The position numbers and the translations under genes were made by a program. A stretch of 64,000 bases of DNA from Bibersteinia trehalosi (lineage in GTDB: Bacteria > Pseudomonadota > Gammaproteobacteria > Enterobacterales > Pasteurellaceae): the NCBI RefSeq assembly GCF_004346205.1, contig NZ_SMAM01000005.1, forward strand, positions 62,001 to 126,000. Direction: 5' to 3'. Shown in pieces: positions 10,485 to 22,699 of this stretch. The notes beneath the pieces were generated by a model that ran no database searches, was not told the origin of the DNA, and worked only from the letters and a program-made list of their open reading frames with translations. Position 1 is the stretch's first letter; each line of letters starts with the position of its first letter.

Positions 10485-11996
10485 TTGAAAGGATTAGCAA
10501 TTCGCCTAGCCGCGGGGCTTGCATTATTACTTTGGGCTTGGGATATGGTTTTTCCTTGGCAACGAACCATGCAAGCCGAAGAAAACCGCTATCGTCAAAT
10601 CCAACAACGCCAAGTGGTTCGGTTAGGCATGATCAACCACCCTATTTCCTATTTTGTTGCCGCAGAAGGCACTTCGGGCATTGAATATGAACTAGCAAAA
10701 GCATTCGCTGATTTTATTGGTGTGCAGTTAGAAATTAAGCCATTTGAAAATAGTGAGCAACTGTTTCATGCACTTGATAGCAACCAAATTGATATCGCAG
10801 CCGCAGGCTTACCTTTTCAAACAGAGCTTGCAGCTCACTACCAAATTGGTGCCGGCTATTATTCTACCTCATGGCAAGTTGTCTATAAAAAGGGGACACA
10901 ACGCCCATATAGCCTAGATGATTTAAAAGAAGAGCTCGTTATTCCTGCTGGCTCTAGCGTGTTACCAATTTTGCAATCGCTAGCAGAGCGCCAGCCTAAT
11001 CTAAAATGGCGCATAAGTGATCAATTTACCCAAGAAGAGTTACTCTTCCAAGTTGCCGATGGCACTATCCCTTATACTGTTGCCGTATCAGTGGATGTAT
11101 CGGCGGCACAGCATATTAAACCGAATATTGCCATTGGCTTTGATCTGACTGATGAAAAACCCGTAGTATGGTATTTACAGAACAGTGTTTACAGCGAATT
11201 ACAAGCTACCGTCTTAGAATTTATGAATCAAGCAAATGAAAGTGGCTTAATCTCTCGTATTGAAGAGAAGTATTTTAGCCATCTTTCACGCTTTGACTAT
11301 GTTGATTCACAAAGCTATTTAAGAGCAATTGAGAAAATCCTGCCCAAATATCAATCACTGTTTGAAAAATATAAAGGTGACCTAGAATGGCAAATGTTAG
11401 CCGCAATTGCTTATCAAGAATCTCACTGGGATCCGAATGCAACCTCTCCTACAGGAGTACGTGGCATGATGATGCTGACCAAAGATACGGCTGATCGTAT
11501 GCATGTAAGCAACCGCACAGATGCTGAGCAAAGTATCCGTGGCGGTTCAGAATATTTACATTTACTGATGAACCAACTGCCACAAACAATTAAATCAGAA
11601 GATCGTATTTGGTTTGGTTTAGCCGCATACAATATGGGCAACGGGCATTTACTTGATTTACGCCGGCTAACCAAACAACTCGGCGGCGATCCTGATGAAT
11701 GGCTAGATGTGAAAAAGAATTTACCACTATTGGCGGAAAAACGTTACTATAGCAAACTAAAATATGGCTATGCCCGCGGTTTTGAGGCATTACAATATGT
11801 AGAAAACATTCGGCGCTATTACAACAGCATTATCAACCATCAACGGATTGAGCAAGAGTTAAATGCCAGATTATCGGCTGAGCAAACGCATAACGAACAA
11901 ACTACCACAACAAACATTCCAGCACTTCTTGAAGGGGAACATCATGTTGAAGAAACGCAAACAGAAACAAAAAGCCAAGCGATTGAGAAACAATAA
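10485..11996 (+). CDS. mltF: Membrane-bound lytic transglycosylase F
   Basis: Outer-membrane-associated peptidoglycan lytic transglycosylase, 503 residues, with a TTG start ([21 protein letters not shown]). No ATG fits, because the nearest one upstream meets a stop within four codons. An N-terminal hydrophobic signal is followed by a family-3 solute-binding domain (about 45-265). The SLT catalytic domain (about 285-430) has the catalytic Glu312 in AIAYQESHW and the [11 protein letters not shown] segment. The Gln/Thr/Glu-rich tail after about 465 is low complexity and overlaps a small ORF in another frame. Confidence 0.94.
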   Translation: MKGLAIRLAAGLALLLWAWDMVFPWQRTMQAEENRYRQIQQRQVVRLGMINHPISYFVAAEGTSGIEYELAKAFADFIGVQLEIKPFENSEQLFHALDSNQIDIAAAGLPFQTELAAHYQIGAGYYSTSWQVVYKKGTQRPYSLDDLKEELVIPAGSSVLPILQSLAERQPNLKWRISDQFTQEELLFQVADGTIPYTVAVSVDVSAAQHIKPNIAIGFDLTDEKPVVWYLQNSVYSELQATVLEFMNQANESGLISRIEEKYFSHLSRFDYVDSQSYLRAIEKILPKYQSLFEKYKGDLEWQMLAAIAYQESHWDPNATSPTGVRGMMMLTKDTADRMHVSNRTDAEQSIRGGSEYLHLLMNQLPQTIKSEDRIWFGLAAYNMGNGHLLDLRRLTKQLGGDPDEWLDVKKNLPLLAEKRYYSKLKYGYARGFEALQYVENIRRYYNSIINHQRIEQELNARLSAEQTHNEQTTTTNIPALLEGEHHVEETQTETKSQAIEKQ

Positions 11997-12087
11997 TACT
12001 TTACGTCGCTTACGGCATATTTACCGACTAAAACGTCGCATTCATTCTCGCTATCGTGTTGGCTTTATGATGTGGCAAGAGCAGTAA
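11944..12087 (+). CDS. Possible 47-residue basic protein overlapping mltF
   Basis: The ATG at 11944 lies 6 bp after AAGGGG, an unusually good ribosome binding site. It opens 47 codons in the +1 frame relative to mltF, overlapping the mltF end by 53 bp and continuing 91 bp beyond it to a stop just before the shared terminator. The product ([18 protein letters not shown]...) is extremely basic, with about 20 Lys/Arg, ending GFMMWQEQ. No family is recognised. It could be a translationally coupled nucleic-acid-binding peptide or chance; the RBS and the fit between mltF and terminator favour a gene. Confidence 0.45.
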   Translation: MLKKRKQKQKAKRLRNNNTLRRLRHIYRLKRRIHSRYRVGFMMWQEQ

Positions 12088-12088
12088 A

Positions 12089-12122
12089 AATAAGCCTTTC
12101 TCTGTATGGAGAAAGGCTTATT
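12089..12122. terminator. Bidirectional terminator, mltF unit / MATE gene
   Basis: AATAAGCCTTTCTC pairs perfectly with GAGAAAGGCTTATT around a 6-nt loop. The minus-strand side continues TTTTTAC, the plus side GATTATTTT. It sits between convergent genes and can serve both. Confidence 0.85.
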
Positions 12123-12124
12123 GA

Positions 12125-13516
12125 TTATTTTATCCGTTCTAATCTGGCAAGTAGAGCCTCATCACTCAAGCATTGGATTTTCCGCATATAGTAAAAAAAG
12201 AACATCGCAGCAATGCTTAAACAAATGCAGAATACCAACCAGAAACCACTGGCAGCCATTGGCATTACTAACCAATCCGTTCTTGCCAAGACAATTCCAA
12301 GCGGCATACCAATCAACCAATAGCAAATGAGCGTAACACCTAAAATTGGCCGAGTATATTTATAACCACGTAAAATACCGTTACAAACCGATTGCACCGA
12401 GTCAGGAATTTGATAGATTGCAGAAAAAATCAATAAACTGGAGGCTATCGTAATTGAAGTAGGATCGCTCGTGAAAATATGCGGAATCCAATCTTTTAAA
12501 CTTAAAATCACAACTGCCATGGCAAAAGCAATTAAGATGCAGGTAAAGATAGCATGGAACGTCAAGTATTTTGCTCCTTGTACATCCTTTGCTCCCAATG
12601 TCTGCCCTACCATGATGGTAGTCGCCATGCTAACTGAGAGAGGGATCATAAAAAATAACGAACTGGTTTGTAATGCCACTTGATGGCTTGCTACCACTTG
12701 CGCGCCCAATGGCGATAAAATTAATGATGAGGTAGCAAAAAGCATCACCTCAGTAAATAGAGCAAAACCAATTGGTAAACCGAGTTTTAATAATTTTACT
12801 TGCGTAACCCGATTTGGCTTTTCCCAAAAACGATTAAATAAACCAATATCCTTTTGTGACGAGCTACGATAGCAATAGTGCAAAATCAGTAAAAACATTA
12901 CCCAGTTTACAATTGAAGTGGCAAGCCCACACCCCACAGCCCCCATTGCTGGCAAACCAAATTTACCAAACATAAAAATATAGTTCAGCGGAATATTGAG
13001 CAAAAGCCCAAAGAAGGTGATCAACATAGCAGGACGTGGATTAGACAGCCCATCATTAAAACAGCGCAAATTCACTGCCATTAATGCAGGCAAAAGCCCG
13101 ATACATAACATCGCCATATAATCCGCCGCTTTATGCGCAAAAGCCGCTGGCGTATCCATACTTTGTAAAATCCAATCACTGCCAAGATAAACGGTAAATA
13201 ACGGCAGACTAAATAGCAATGCGATCCAAGAACCTTGCTTAACTTGGTGGGAAATTAGATGACGCTGATTTGAACCATTCAAATAAGAAACGGTTGGTGT
13301 AATAGCATTTAACACGCCAATTACAAACAGCAAAAGCGGGAAATAAATTGAGTTACTCACTGCAATTGCAGAGACATCATCATCGCTAATCATACCTGCC
13401 ATCACAATATCTGCAAATCCCATGCCCGAGGAAGCAAGTTGCGAAATAAAGATCGGCAAAGCAAGCTTAAATAAATTTTTGGTATTTTGTGGATAACGAT
13501 GCCATTGAAGATTCAT
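12125..13516 (-). CDS. norM: MATE-family multidrug efflux pump
   Basis: Inner-membrane cation-coupled drug exporter of the NorM/HmrM subfamily, 463 residues, twelve predicted membrane segments. The N-terminus NLFKLALPIFISQLASSG with the following GFADIVMAG stretch is the typical MATE opening. The mid-protein LRCFNDGLSNPRPAM and GLPIGFALFTEVMLFA segments match the second half. The final helices end FFFYYMRKIQCLSDEALLARL. It is alone on the minus strand, with rluA 80 bp upstream in the same direction. The subfamily is clear; the drug range is not visible. Confidence 0.92.
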   Translation of the reverse strand: MNLQWHRYPQNTKNLFKLALPIFISQLASSGMGFADIVMAGMISDDDVSAIAVSNSIYFPLLLFVIGVLNAITPTVSYLNGSNQRHLISHQVKQGSWIALLFSLPLFTVYLGSDWILQSMDTPAAFAHKAADYMAMLCIGLLPALMAVNLRCFNDGLSNPRPAMLITFFGLLLNIPLNYIFMFGKFGLPAMGAVGCGLATSIVNWVMFLLILHYCYRSSSQKDIGLFNRFWEKPNRVTQVKLLKLGLPIGFALFTEVMLFATSSLILSPLGAQVVASHQVALQTSSLFFMIPLSVSMATTIMVGQTLGAKDVQGAKYLTFHAIFTCILIAFAMAVVILSLKDWIPHIFTSDPTSITIASSLLIFSAIYQIPDSVQSVCNGILRGYKYTRPILGVTLICYWLIGMPLGIVLARTDWLVMPMAASGFWLVFCICLSIAAMFFFYYMRKIQCLSDEALLARLERIK

Positions 13517-13596
13517 AGTGACTCTTTTGTAAAATATTGAAGAAAAACAACCGCTTGTTAGTGCCTGCTGTTCATTTAGTTAATTAATCGTAGTCA

Positions 13597-14265
13597 TTAA
13601 AATGTGGGAGTCGCACTAAATGTTATCGCCTCATGCGTAATCGGGTGCGTAATCGTCAAACTTTCTGCATGCAAATACAACCGAGGGGCTAGGCTTTTTG
13701 CCAGTGGATTTGCATAAAACTTATCGCCTAGAATAGGATGCCCCAACGCCAAACAATGTACTCGTAACTGGTGTGAACGTCCAGTAATGGGGGTTAATTT
13801 TACCCGTGTCGTATTATTCGGATAGTGGGCTAATACTTCATAGTGTGTCTGGGCTTTTTTGCCTCTTTCATAGCAAATTTTTTGCCGTGGGCGGTTTTCC
13901 CAATCGCAAATAAGCGGGAAATCCATTACACCACAATCACCAATTTTCTCACCCAATTTACCCCAAACTATTGCGATATAGTGCTTTTTCGGCTCACGTT
14001 CCCGAAATTGGCGTTTTAATTCTTTCTCTGCCACCTTACTCAACGCAAATAATAAAATGCCACTGGTTGCCATATCTAGGCGGTGAGCCGGCTCGGTAAA
14101 ACCATATTTTTGCTGCACACGTGTCATCGCACTATCAAAATATTCTGGGCGATTGCCAGGAACAGACAGCAAACCACTTGGTTTATTAATGACGAGAATG
14201 TGATTATCTTGATACACTACGTCTAGCCACGGATCTTGTGGCGGATGATATTCAATTAATGCCAT
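13597..14265 (-). CDS. rluA: Dual-specificity RNA pseudouridine synthase RluA
   Basis: Makes pseudouridine 746 in 23S rRNA and pseudouridine 32 in several tRNAs. The 222-residue product is nearly the length of E. coli RluA (219) and shares NPPQ/PW-type opening, INKPSGLLSVPG, the catalytic-Asp motif HRLDMATSGIL, LKRQFREREPKK, LICDWENRPRQK, TGRSHQLRVH and the GHPILGDKFYA end. It has no S4 domain, as expected for RluA. Upstream of it is the divergent DUF533 gene. Confidence 0.96.
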   Translation of the reverse strand: MALIEYHPPQDPWLDVVYQDNHILVINKPSGLLSVPGNRPEYFDSAMTRVQQKYGFTEPAHRLDMATSGILLFALSKVAEKELKRQFREREPKKHYIAIVWGKLGEKIGDCGVMDFPLICDWENRPRQKICYERGKKAQTHYEVLAHYPNNTTRVKLTPITGRSHQLRVHCLALGHPILGDKFYANPLAKSLAPRLYLHAESLTITHPITHEAITFSATPTF

Positions 14266-14369
14266 AGAAAAATAACCTAAAAATTTTCGGCTATCTTAGC
14301 AGAAAATCGGAATTTTTTTGGCAGATTATGGTCTCAAATCCTGTCATTTTTCACAATAAGGAAATTACT

Positions 14370-15104
14370 ATGAATTTCAACGACATTTTAAAAGGCGTGT
14401 TAGGTGCTGCAACTAACGGCTCAAACCAACAAGGAAAAAGCGATTTAGGCAATATCCTTAATTCAGTTTTAGGTTCGGTGGGCAGTAGTGCGAACCAAGG
14501 TAAATCTGATTTAGGCGGTATCTTAAATGCGGTATTAGGTACAGTAGGGCAAGCTAAAACTGGCAATACCGATGCCATTACGAAATTAGGCGGTGGTACG
14601 GCGTTAGTTGGTATTTTATCCATGGTGTTGGGAAGAAATGGCGGTGCGAACCTCACCAAGCTAGGTTCATTAGCAGCATTAGGTAGCATGGCATACAAAG
14701 CTTACCAAGATTATCAGAAAGCACAATCTGTTGCTCCATCACAGGATGTTGCACAATCTTTTGCAGCAGAAACCACCGACATCGGGAATGCGGTAATTTT
14801 ACAAGCGATGATTGCAGCCGCCTATGCAGACGGTGAATTAGACGACAGCGAACAAGCAATCTTAGAAAAAGAAGCCGCAGATAACCCAGCCTTAGCTGAA
14901 TTAGTTTCTCAGCCTGCAAGCGTACAAGAAATTGCCCAAAATGTTGGCAATAACCCAGCGCTAGCAGCTCAAGCTTATCTTGCTGCGCGCTTAGTTTGCC
15001 AAGAACTTTCTCGTCAAGAGATCGTTTTCTTAAACGATTTGGCAAATGCGCTCGGCCTAGAACCAGCCTTAGTTGAACAGCTAGAAAAACAAGCTGGATT
15101 TTAA
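14370..15104 (+). CDS. DUF533 (YebE-type) membrane protein
   Basis: A 244-residue protein from ATG 14370, with AAGGAAA 6 bp upstream; an in-frame ATG at 14328 has no such site. The N-terminal 50 residues contain a direct repeat (QQGKSDLGNILNSVLGSVG then NQGKSDLGGILNAVLGTVG). A glycine-rich hydrophobic stretch around 75-105 could cross the membrane. The C-terminal half is a helical TerB-like domain with IAAAYADGELDDSEQAIL, a typical metal-binding-like acidic turn. DUF533/YebE proteins have no settled function; some are envelope-stress responsive. A strong terminator follows. Confidence 0.88.
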   Translation: MNFNDILKGVLGAATNGSNQQGKSDLGNILNSVLGSVGSSANQGKSDLGGILNAVLGTVGQAKTGNTDAITKLGGGTALVGILSMVLGRNGGANLTKLGSLAALGSMAYKAYQDYQKAQSVAPSQDVAQSFAAETTDIGNAVILQAMIAAAYADGELDDSEQAILEKEAADNPALAELVSQPASVQEIAQNVGNNPALAAQAYLAARLVCQELSRQEIVFLNDLANALGLEPALVEQLEKQAGF

Positions 15105-15127
15105 TTAAATAGCATTAACAATAACCC

Positions 15128-15167
15128 AAAGCAAAACCCTGAGATTTCCCCTCAGGGTTTTGCTTTT
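15128..15167 (+). terminator. Terminator after DUF533 gene
   Basis: AAAGCAAAACCCTGAG pairs with CTCAGGGTTTTGCTTT (16 bp, 7-nt loop) 24 bp past the stop. It insulates the bgl locus from upstream transcription. Confidence 0.85.
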
Positions 15168-15222
15168 ACAATCGCAATTTTCTGGCGTAAACTTCAAGAG
15201 GTGTTGCAAGGGAGAAAACGCT

Positions 15223-16065
15223 ATGCTAAAAATCACTAAAATTTTCAATAATAATGCATTGCAAACCATTGATTTACTCGGCACAGAGTTAGTAGTCCTA
15301 GGCAAAGGCATTGCTTTTGGTAAGAAAGTTGGCGATTATGCTGATGAACAGCTGGTTGAGAAGACTTTCGCTATTACTAAAAATCCATTCTCCATTCGGC
15401 TACTTGAAATTCTTGAAGAAATCCCTAGCGACTATTTTCGTCTCACCAATCAAATCGTCAATCAAGCCAACCAGCGCCTTGGCACACAGCTCAGCCAGAT
15501 GATATATGTCAGTCTTACCGATCACCTCTTCCATGCGGTACAACGAGCACAGAAGAGGCAAAACTTTGGCAAAGGGCTCAGTTATGAAATTCGTCGCCTA
15601 TATCGTACTGAATACCAGATAGGATTAGATGCGGTAGCACAGATCCAACAGCAATTTGATATCCAAATGGACGAAGATGAAGCCGCATTTATTGCCCTGC
15701 ATATTTTTAATGCCAGAACCGATGCTGATATGCAAGAAACCTACCGTACCACACAAATTATTAAAGATATTCTCAACATTGTGAGCCACCATTTTCATCA
15801 ACAGCTTAACGAAGAAAGCTATGACTACACCCGTTTTATTACGCATTTGCAGCACTTTGCTTTTCGCCTGTTCCAGCCCCAAACCATTTACAGTAGCCAT
15901 GATGATTTTCTCTATACTCAAACACAAATTGCTTACCCAGAGGCTTTTCGCTGTGTTGAAAAAATTGCTCGCTACCTACAAAATCAATTTAATAAAGCCC
16001 TTAATCATGACGAACAACTCTATTTAATTATCCATATTCAGCGTGTCATCGGAGACAAGCGGTAA
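15223..16065 (+). CDS. bglG: BglG/LicT-family transcription antiterminator
   Basis: RNA-binding antiterminator of PTS beta-glucoside genes, 280 residues. The N-terminal CAT RNA-binding domain (about 1-56) opens MLKITKIFNNNALQTID and includes LGKGIAFGKK. Two PTS regulation domains follow with conserved His residues, for example DHLFHAVQRAQK and AAFIALHIFNA in PRD1 and HLQHFAFRLF and LYLIIHIQRV in PRD2. ATG 15223 is chosen because AAGGGAG lies 8 bp upstream and the CAT domain starts there. The phosphorylation state of the PRDs, set by BglF and HPr, should control binding to the two RAT sites downstream. Confidence 0.95.
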   Translation: MLKITKIFNNNALQTIDLLGTELVVLGKGIAFGKKVGDYADEQLVEKTFAITKNPFSIRLLEILEEIPSDYFRLTNQIVNQANQRLGTQLSQMIYVSLTDHLFHAVQRAQKRQNFGKGLSYEIRRLYRTEYQIGLDAVAQIQQQFDIQMDEDEAAFIALHIFNARTDADMQETYRTTQIIKDILNIVSHHFHQQLNEESYDYTRFITHLQHFAFRLFQPQTIYSSHDDFLYTQTQIAYPEAFRCVEKIARYLQNQFNKALNHDEQLYLIIHIQRVIGDKR

Positions 16066-16088
16066 ATTTTTGCTATTTTTCTGCAAAA

Positions 16089-16104
16089 TGTGAAGCAGAT
16101 CACA
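16089..16104. promoter_or_regulatory. Consensus CRP-cAMP site before bglF
   Basis: TGTGAAGCAGATCACA matches TGTGA-N6-TCACA exactly and is followed by AT-rich sequence with a CATTAA -10-like hexamer at 16125-16130. It starts 23 bp after the bglG stop, which implies a catabolite-controlled promoter for bglF-bglA separate from bglG. Confidence 0.8.
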
Positions 16105-16160
16105 ATTTAAAACATTATACGTTGCATTAAACATCAAAATCACCTAAATTCCCTCCTGTC

Positions 16161-16233
16161 AAGGTTGTAACCTTAAGGGCAAGGCTTGAATGGTTTGGAT
16201 AAGATTACATATTCAAACCATTCAAGCTTTTTT
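16161..16233 (+). promoter_or_regulatory. First RAT antiterminator target and terminator
   Basis: The segment 16161-16189 begins AAGGTTGTAACC and ends GGGCAAGGCTTGA, resembling the ribonucleic antiterminator consensus of BglG/LicT leaders. Its end overlaps the 5' arm of a terminator: GCTTGAATGGTTTG (16184-16197) pairs perfectly with CAAACCATTCAAGC (16214-16227), then TTTTTT. The overlap makes the two structures mutually exclusive. Confidence 0.85.
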
Positions 16234-16251
16234 ATACCTTGAATTCCATAA

Positions 16252-18246
<1,995 letters not shown>

Positions 18247-18260
18247 GATCGATGCATAAG

Positions 18261-18290
18261 ACAAGCGGTCAATTTTTAACAAAATTTTAC
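18261..18290 (+). repeat. Extended uptake signal sequence between bglF and bglA
   Basis: ACAAGCGGTCAATTTTTAAC and the following AT-rich tail match the long form of the Apl-type DNA uptake sequence. It lies in the 59-bp gap of the operon. Confidence 0.8.
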
Positions 18291-18302
18291 AAACAGGAGT
18301 AA

Positions 18303-19775
<1,473 letters not shown>

Positions 19776-19788
19776 TTATTCTAAAACA

Positions 19789-19818
19789 ATGCCCTCAAAC
19801 TATCCTTTGAGGGCATTT
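19789..19818 (+). terminator. Terminator of the bgl operon
   Basis: ATGCCCTCAAA pairs with TTTGAGGGCAT around CTATCC, 14 bp after the bglA stop; only a short T run follows. Confidence 0.7.
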
Positions 19819-19820
19819 CG

Positions 19821-20014
19821 TTAATTTAATTCGTAAAGTGTTACACCACATTCTTGGCTAGATTGGCTTGGCACGACCTCATAATCCTTCCCAGCCTTCG
19901 CAGTAAAAGTTATTTTATTACCAGTACAATAAGCATAGCTGATGATCACATTTCCTACGGCATCTTGAAATTTATGTGGTGGAGTGCGAGAAAAGATAGT
20001 GCAACTTTTTTCAT
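19821..20014 (-). pseudogene. Broken small lipoprotein gene
   Basis: On the minus strand AGGAG stands before ATGAAAAAA at 20014, a normal lipoprotein start, but that frame stops after 19 codons. Another frame reads SCTIFSRTPPHKFQDAVGN, then a 45-residue globular stretch with TGNKITFTAKAGKDYEVV, ending VTLYELN at 19821. The Cys in SC could be the lipidated residue. The hydrophobic core of the signal peptide appears deleted, with a frameshift between MKK and SCT. No family name can be given. An unframed segment of about 60 bp (20015-20078) separates it from menA and holds an inverted uptake-signal pair. Confidence 0.6.
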
Positions 20015-20035
20015 TGAGTTCTCCTATTTAAATGT

Positions 20036-20077
20036 AAGCGGTTAATTTTGCAGAAAATTTTGCAAAATCCCCCGCTT
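20036..20077. repeat. Imperfect inverted uptake-signal pair
   Basis: AAGCGGTTAATTTTGCA faces TTTTGCAAAAT...CCGCTT just past the menA stop. It may form the 3' hairpin of menA. Confidence 0.6.
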
Positions 20078-20078
20078 G

Positions 20079-20984
20079 TTAAAAGGCCAACCCCATACTA
20101 AATAACACATTTGTGAGCAACGCTAAGCCTGCCATCTGCCCTAAAATAGGCCGTAATTCACTAGGATCTTTATGTTGATACACAAAATATCCGTGTTTGG
20201 CTAATAATGGCACAGCAAGCAAAAATACAAAACTATACCAATGTTGAAAAGCAAACAAACCAAAAATGAAATAAGACAATACCGCTAATACCAGTAAGAC
20301 AAGGTGGTAACAACGACCATTCTGGCTGCCAATGCGGACAATCAAGGTCGTTTTGCCCGCTTTACGATCTTGTTCAATATCCCGCAGATTATTGATATTT
20401 AACACTGCCACGGAAAGTAAACCACAACCTAACGCAGGCAAATAAATCAGCAATGGCACACTATGAGCTTGCAGATAGAATGTGCCTAATACCGCTAAAA
20501 AACCAAAAAAAATCAGCACAGAAATATCACCTAACCCCAAATAGCCATAGGGTTTTTTCCCGACCGTATAAGTAATAGCAGCAATAATTGCGATAATGCC
20601 GAGACTCAAGAAAACGACTAAATCTTGCAATGATTGATAGGCATAAACAATAAGCGATACCCCAGACAAAAAGCTTAGTGCCCCAACGATATAAAGTGAT
20701 TTTTTAAGCTGCTCACCATTAATTGCCCCATGCTGAATTGCTCGCTTTGGCCCGATACGTTCTGCCGTATCCGAGCCCTTAATATGATCACCATAATCAT
20801 TGGCAAAATTAGACAGAATTTGTAATAAAGTCGTGGTTAGTAAGGCAAGCAGGGTTGTCATCCAATCAAAATGCCCTGCCCAATATGCCAATGCCGAACC
20901 GACTAAAATAGAAGCCAATGCTAATGGCAATGTTTTTGGACGTGCAGTACTAAACCAAATTGAAAATGTTGAATTTTTATTCAT
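20079..20984 (-). CDS. menA: 1,4-dihydroxy-2-naphthoate polyprenyltransferase
   Basis: Inner-membrane prenyltransferase of menaquinone synthesis, 302 residues from ATG 20984; the in-frame ATG at 21026 adds an atypical basic leader. UbiA-family pattern: N-terminal WFSTARPKTLPLALASILVGSA, first Asp-rich motif in SNFANDYGDHIKGSDT, second Asp motif in NINNLRDIEQDRKAGKTTL, with eight to nine hydrophobic helices. Menaquinone serves the anaerobic respiration typical of Pasteurellaceae. It is divergent from trmO with 106 bp between starts. Confidence 0.95.
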   Translation of the reverse strand: MNKNSTFSIWFSTARPKTLPLALASILVGSALAYWAGHFDWMTTLLALLTTTLLQILSNFANDYGDHIKGSDTAERIGPKRAIQHGAINGEQLKKSLYIVGALSFLSGVSLIVYAYQSLQDLVVFLSLGIIAIIAAITYTVGKKPYGYLGLGDISVLIFFGFLAVLGTFYLQAHSVPLLIYLPALGCGLLSVAVLNINNLRDIEQDRKAGKTTLIVRIGSQNGRCYHLVLLVLAVLSYFIFGLFAFQHWYSFVFLLAVPLLAKHGYFVYQHKDPSELRPILGQMAGLALLTNVLFSMGLAF

Positions 20985-21090
20985 TGTTATCCCGTTTACG
21001 ACAAATTTCTGTGCTTTTACTTTCAAAGCGAAGCATATTATTACAAAATAACGACTTTGTTTTTGATTTTTAGCAGAAAATTAACACTTT

Positions 21091-21834
21091 ATGCCGAGTA
21101 CATTCACAAGTCTGACCATCCAGCCAATCGGTGTGATGGAAAGCCCGTTTGATGAAAAATTTGCCGTGCCTCGGCAACCGAATTTAGTGCAGGAAGGTCA
21201 CGGCATTTTGCGTTTGCTACCGCCGTTTAATCAAGCAGATGCTGTGCGTGATATTGAGCAATTTAGCCATCTCTGGCTTATTTTTCAGTTTCATCAAATT
21301 CCTGAGCGTAGCTGGCATGCAACCGTACGTCCTCCTCGCTTAGGTGGAAATGAGCGAATCGGCGTTTTCGCAAGCCGAGCCACTCATCGTCCTAACCCGA
21401 TTGGATTGTCAAAAGTGGCACTGCGTCAGGTTGAAATCAGTAACGGCGAAGTTTTGTTACATTTAGGTAGCGTAGATTTAGTCAATGGTACGCCTATTTT
21501 AGATATTAAGCCTTATATCGCCTATGCAGACAATGAGCCAAATGCACTTTCCGGCTTTGCACAACAAAAGCCACCTGCAACATTAAGCGTAGAATTTAGC
21601 CCCGAAGCACAGCAAGCGGTGCAAAATTGTTCAAATTTTGCAAAATTTTCAATTTCCAATCCGCTAAACTTTATCCGTGAGGTTTTAGAACAAGACCCGC
21701 GCCCCGCTTATCAACAAGGTAAAGCCAGTCAGCGAATTTATGGTATGAGTTTGGCAGGCTGTAATATTAAATGGCAAATAGATGCTGAAAATTTCGGCAA
21801 AGCCATTGTTTTGAGCGTAACTGAGGGAACTTAG
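21091..21834 (+). CDS. trmO: tRNA m6t6A37 methyltransferase TrmO
   Basis: S-adenosylmethionine-dependent enzyme that N6-methylates t6A37 in tRNA-Thr. It is 247 residues, formerly YaeB/TsaA. The N-terminal beta-barrel domain has [28 protein letters not shown], the [18 protein letters not shown] signature and [10 protein letters not shown]. The C-terminal domain carries DPRPAYQQG. The ATG at 21091 lacks a strong ribosome binding site but is the only start consistent with family length. Confidence 0.94.
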   Translation: MPSTFTSLTIQPIGVMESPFDEKFAVPRQPNLVQEGHGILRLLPPFNQADAVRDIEQFSHLWLIFQFHQIPERSWHATVRPPRLGGNERIGVFASRATHRPNPIGLSKVALRQVEISNGEVLLHLGSVDLVNGTPILDIKPYIAYADNEPNALSGFAQQKPPATLSVEFSPEAQQAVQNCSNFAKFSISNPLNFIREVLEQDPRPAYQQGKASQRIYGMSLAGCNIKWQIDAENFGKAIVLSVTEGT

Positions 21835-21882
21835 CTTAATCAAATCACTCTAAGCTCGGCAATTTTGATAAGGAGACAAACC

Positions 21883-22587
21883 ATGAAATTAACACATTCT
21901 CTGATGCTTGCAATGATGGCTCTCGGATTCGCGCTACATGCTCATGCACAGCCTGCCCCTCATGAAAAAGGCGCGACCTTTCAATTTTCAACCCAAGTGA
22001 GTCGTACGGTTGAGAAAGATTTAATGACTGCCGAAGTATTCAGTCGTAAAGCCGGTAAAAAACTACCAGAATTGAAAAAAGCAGTCTCAGCGAACTTAAA
22101 CAAAGTGCTTGAACAAGCCAAACAAAATGCAGATATTGAGCTAATTGCCGAAGGCATTTCAAACTACGCGGATTATGATCAAAAAGGCAAGGTAATAGGC
22201 TGGGTGGCAGAAGGGCGAATTCGCTTAATCAGTAAGAATTTTGATGCTATAGCCAATATCCTTGACCATTTAGATGAGGAAATTGCTATCACTGCTATTG
22301 ATTTTAGCGTTTCACCAGAAAAAGCTGCGGCTTTAGAGGATGAGATGACATTAGAAATTATCAAACAGTTTCAACATAAAGCCGAAATCATTCAAAAAGG
22401 GTTAAATGCCCAAAAATATACACTGACAGAGGTGCAATTAAATACGCCAAACGGCTATGCACCACATGATGAGAGTAGAATGTACGCATTAAGTAGCGCC
22501 AAAATGGCAACAGAGAACAAATTGCCACTAGAAGCAGGCAAACAGCTCATCAGTGCCACAGCCTCTGGTAAAGTGGTTTTTGAATAA
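21883..22587 (+). CDS. SIMPL (DUF541) periplasmic protein, YggE-like
   Basis: A 234-residue secreted protein from ATG 21883 (AAGGAG 8 bp upstream). The signal peptide MKLTHSLMLAMMALGFALHA ends around AHA|QPAP. The mature SIMPL domain contains FSTQVSRTVEKDLMTAEVFSRKAGKK and NYADYDQKGKVIGW. E. coli YggE is associated with resistance to oxidative stress, but the molecular activity of the family is not settled. It is separated from trmO by 48 bp and may be co-transcribed with it. Confidence 0.88.
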   Translation: MKLTHSLMLAMMALGFALHAHAQPAPHEKGATFQFSTQVSRTVEKDLMTAEVFSRKAGKKLPELKKAVSANLNKVLEQAKQNADIELIAEGISNYADYDQKGKVIGWVAEGRIRLISKNFDAIANILDHLDEEIAITAIDFSVSPEKAAALEDEMTLEIIKQFQHKAEIIQKGLNAQKYTLTEVQLNTPNGYAPHDESRMYALSSAKMATENKLPLEAGKQLISATASGKVVFE

Positions 22588-22626
22588 CAGAATTAGATAA
22601 GTAGGCGGAGCCTGCTTTGCTAATAA

Positions 22627-22670
22627 TGCCGATAATCGGCAATTCACTCGGACGATACGTAAAAACGTAT
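22627..22670. repeat. Two short palindromes in the aqpZ leader
   Basis: TGCCGATAATCGGCA (22627-22641) is a perfect palindrome with a 1-nt centre. ATACGTAAAAACGTAT (22655-22670) is a second one. A weaker AGTAGGC/GCCTGCT repeat lies just before. No T-tract follows, so operator or leader structure is more likely than termination. Confidence 0.5.
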
Positions 22671-22699
22671 TGAATATTTACCTTAAAAGGAACTTAAAC

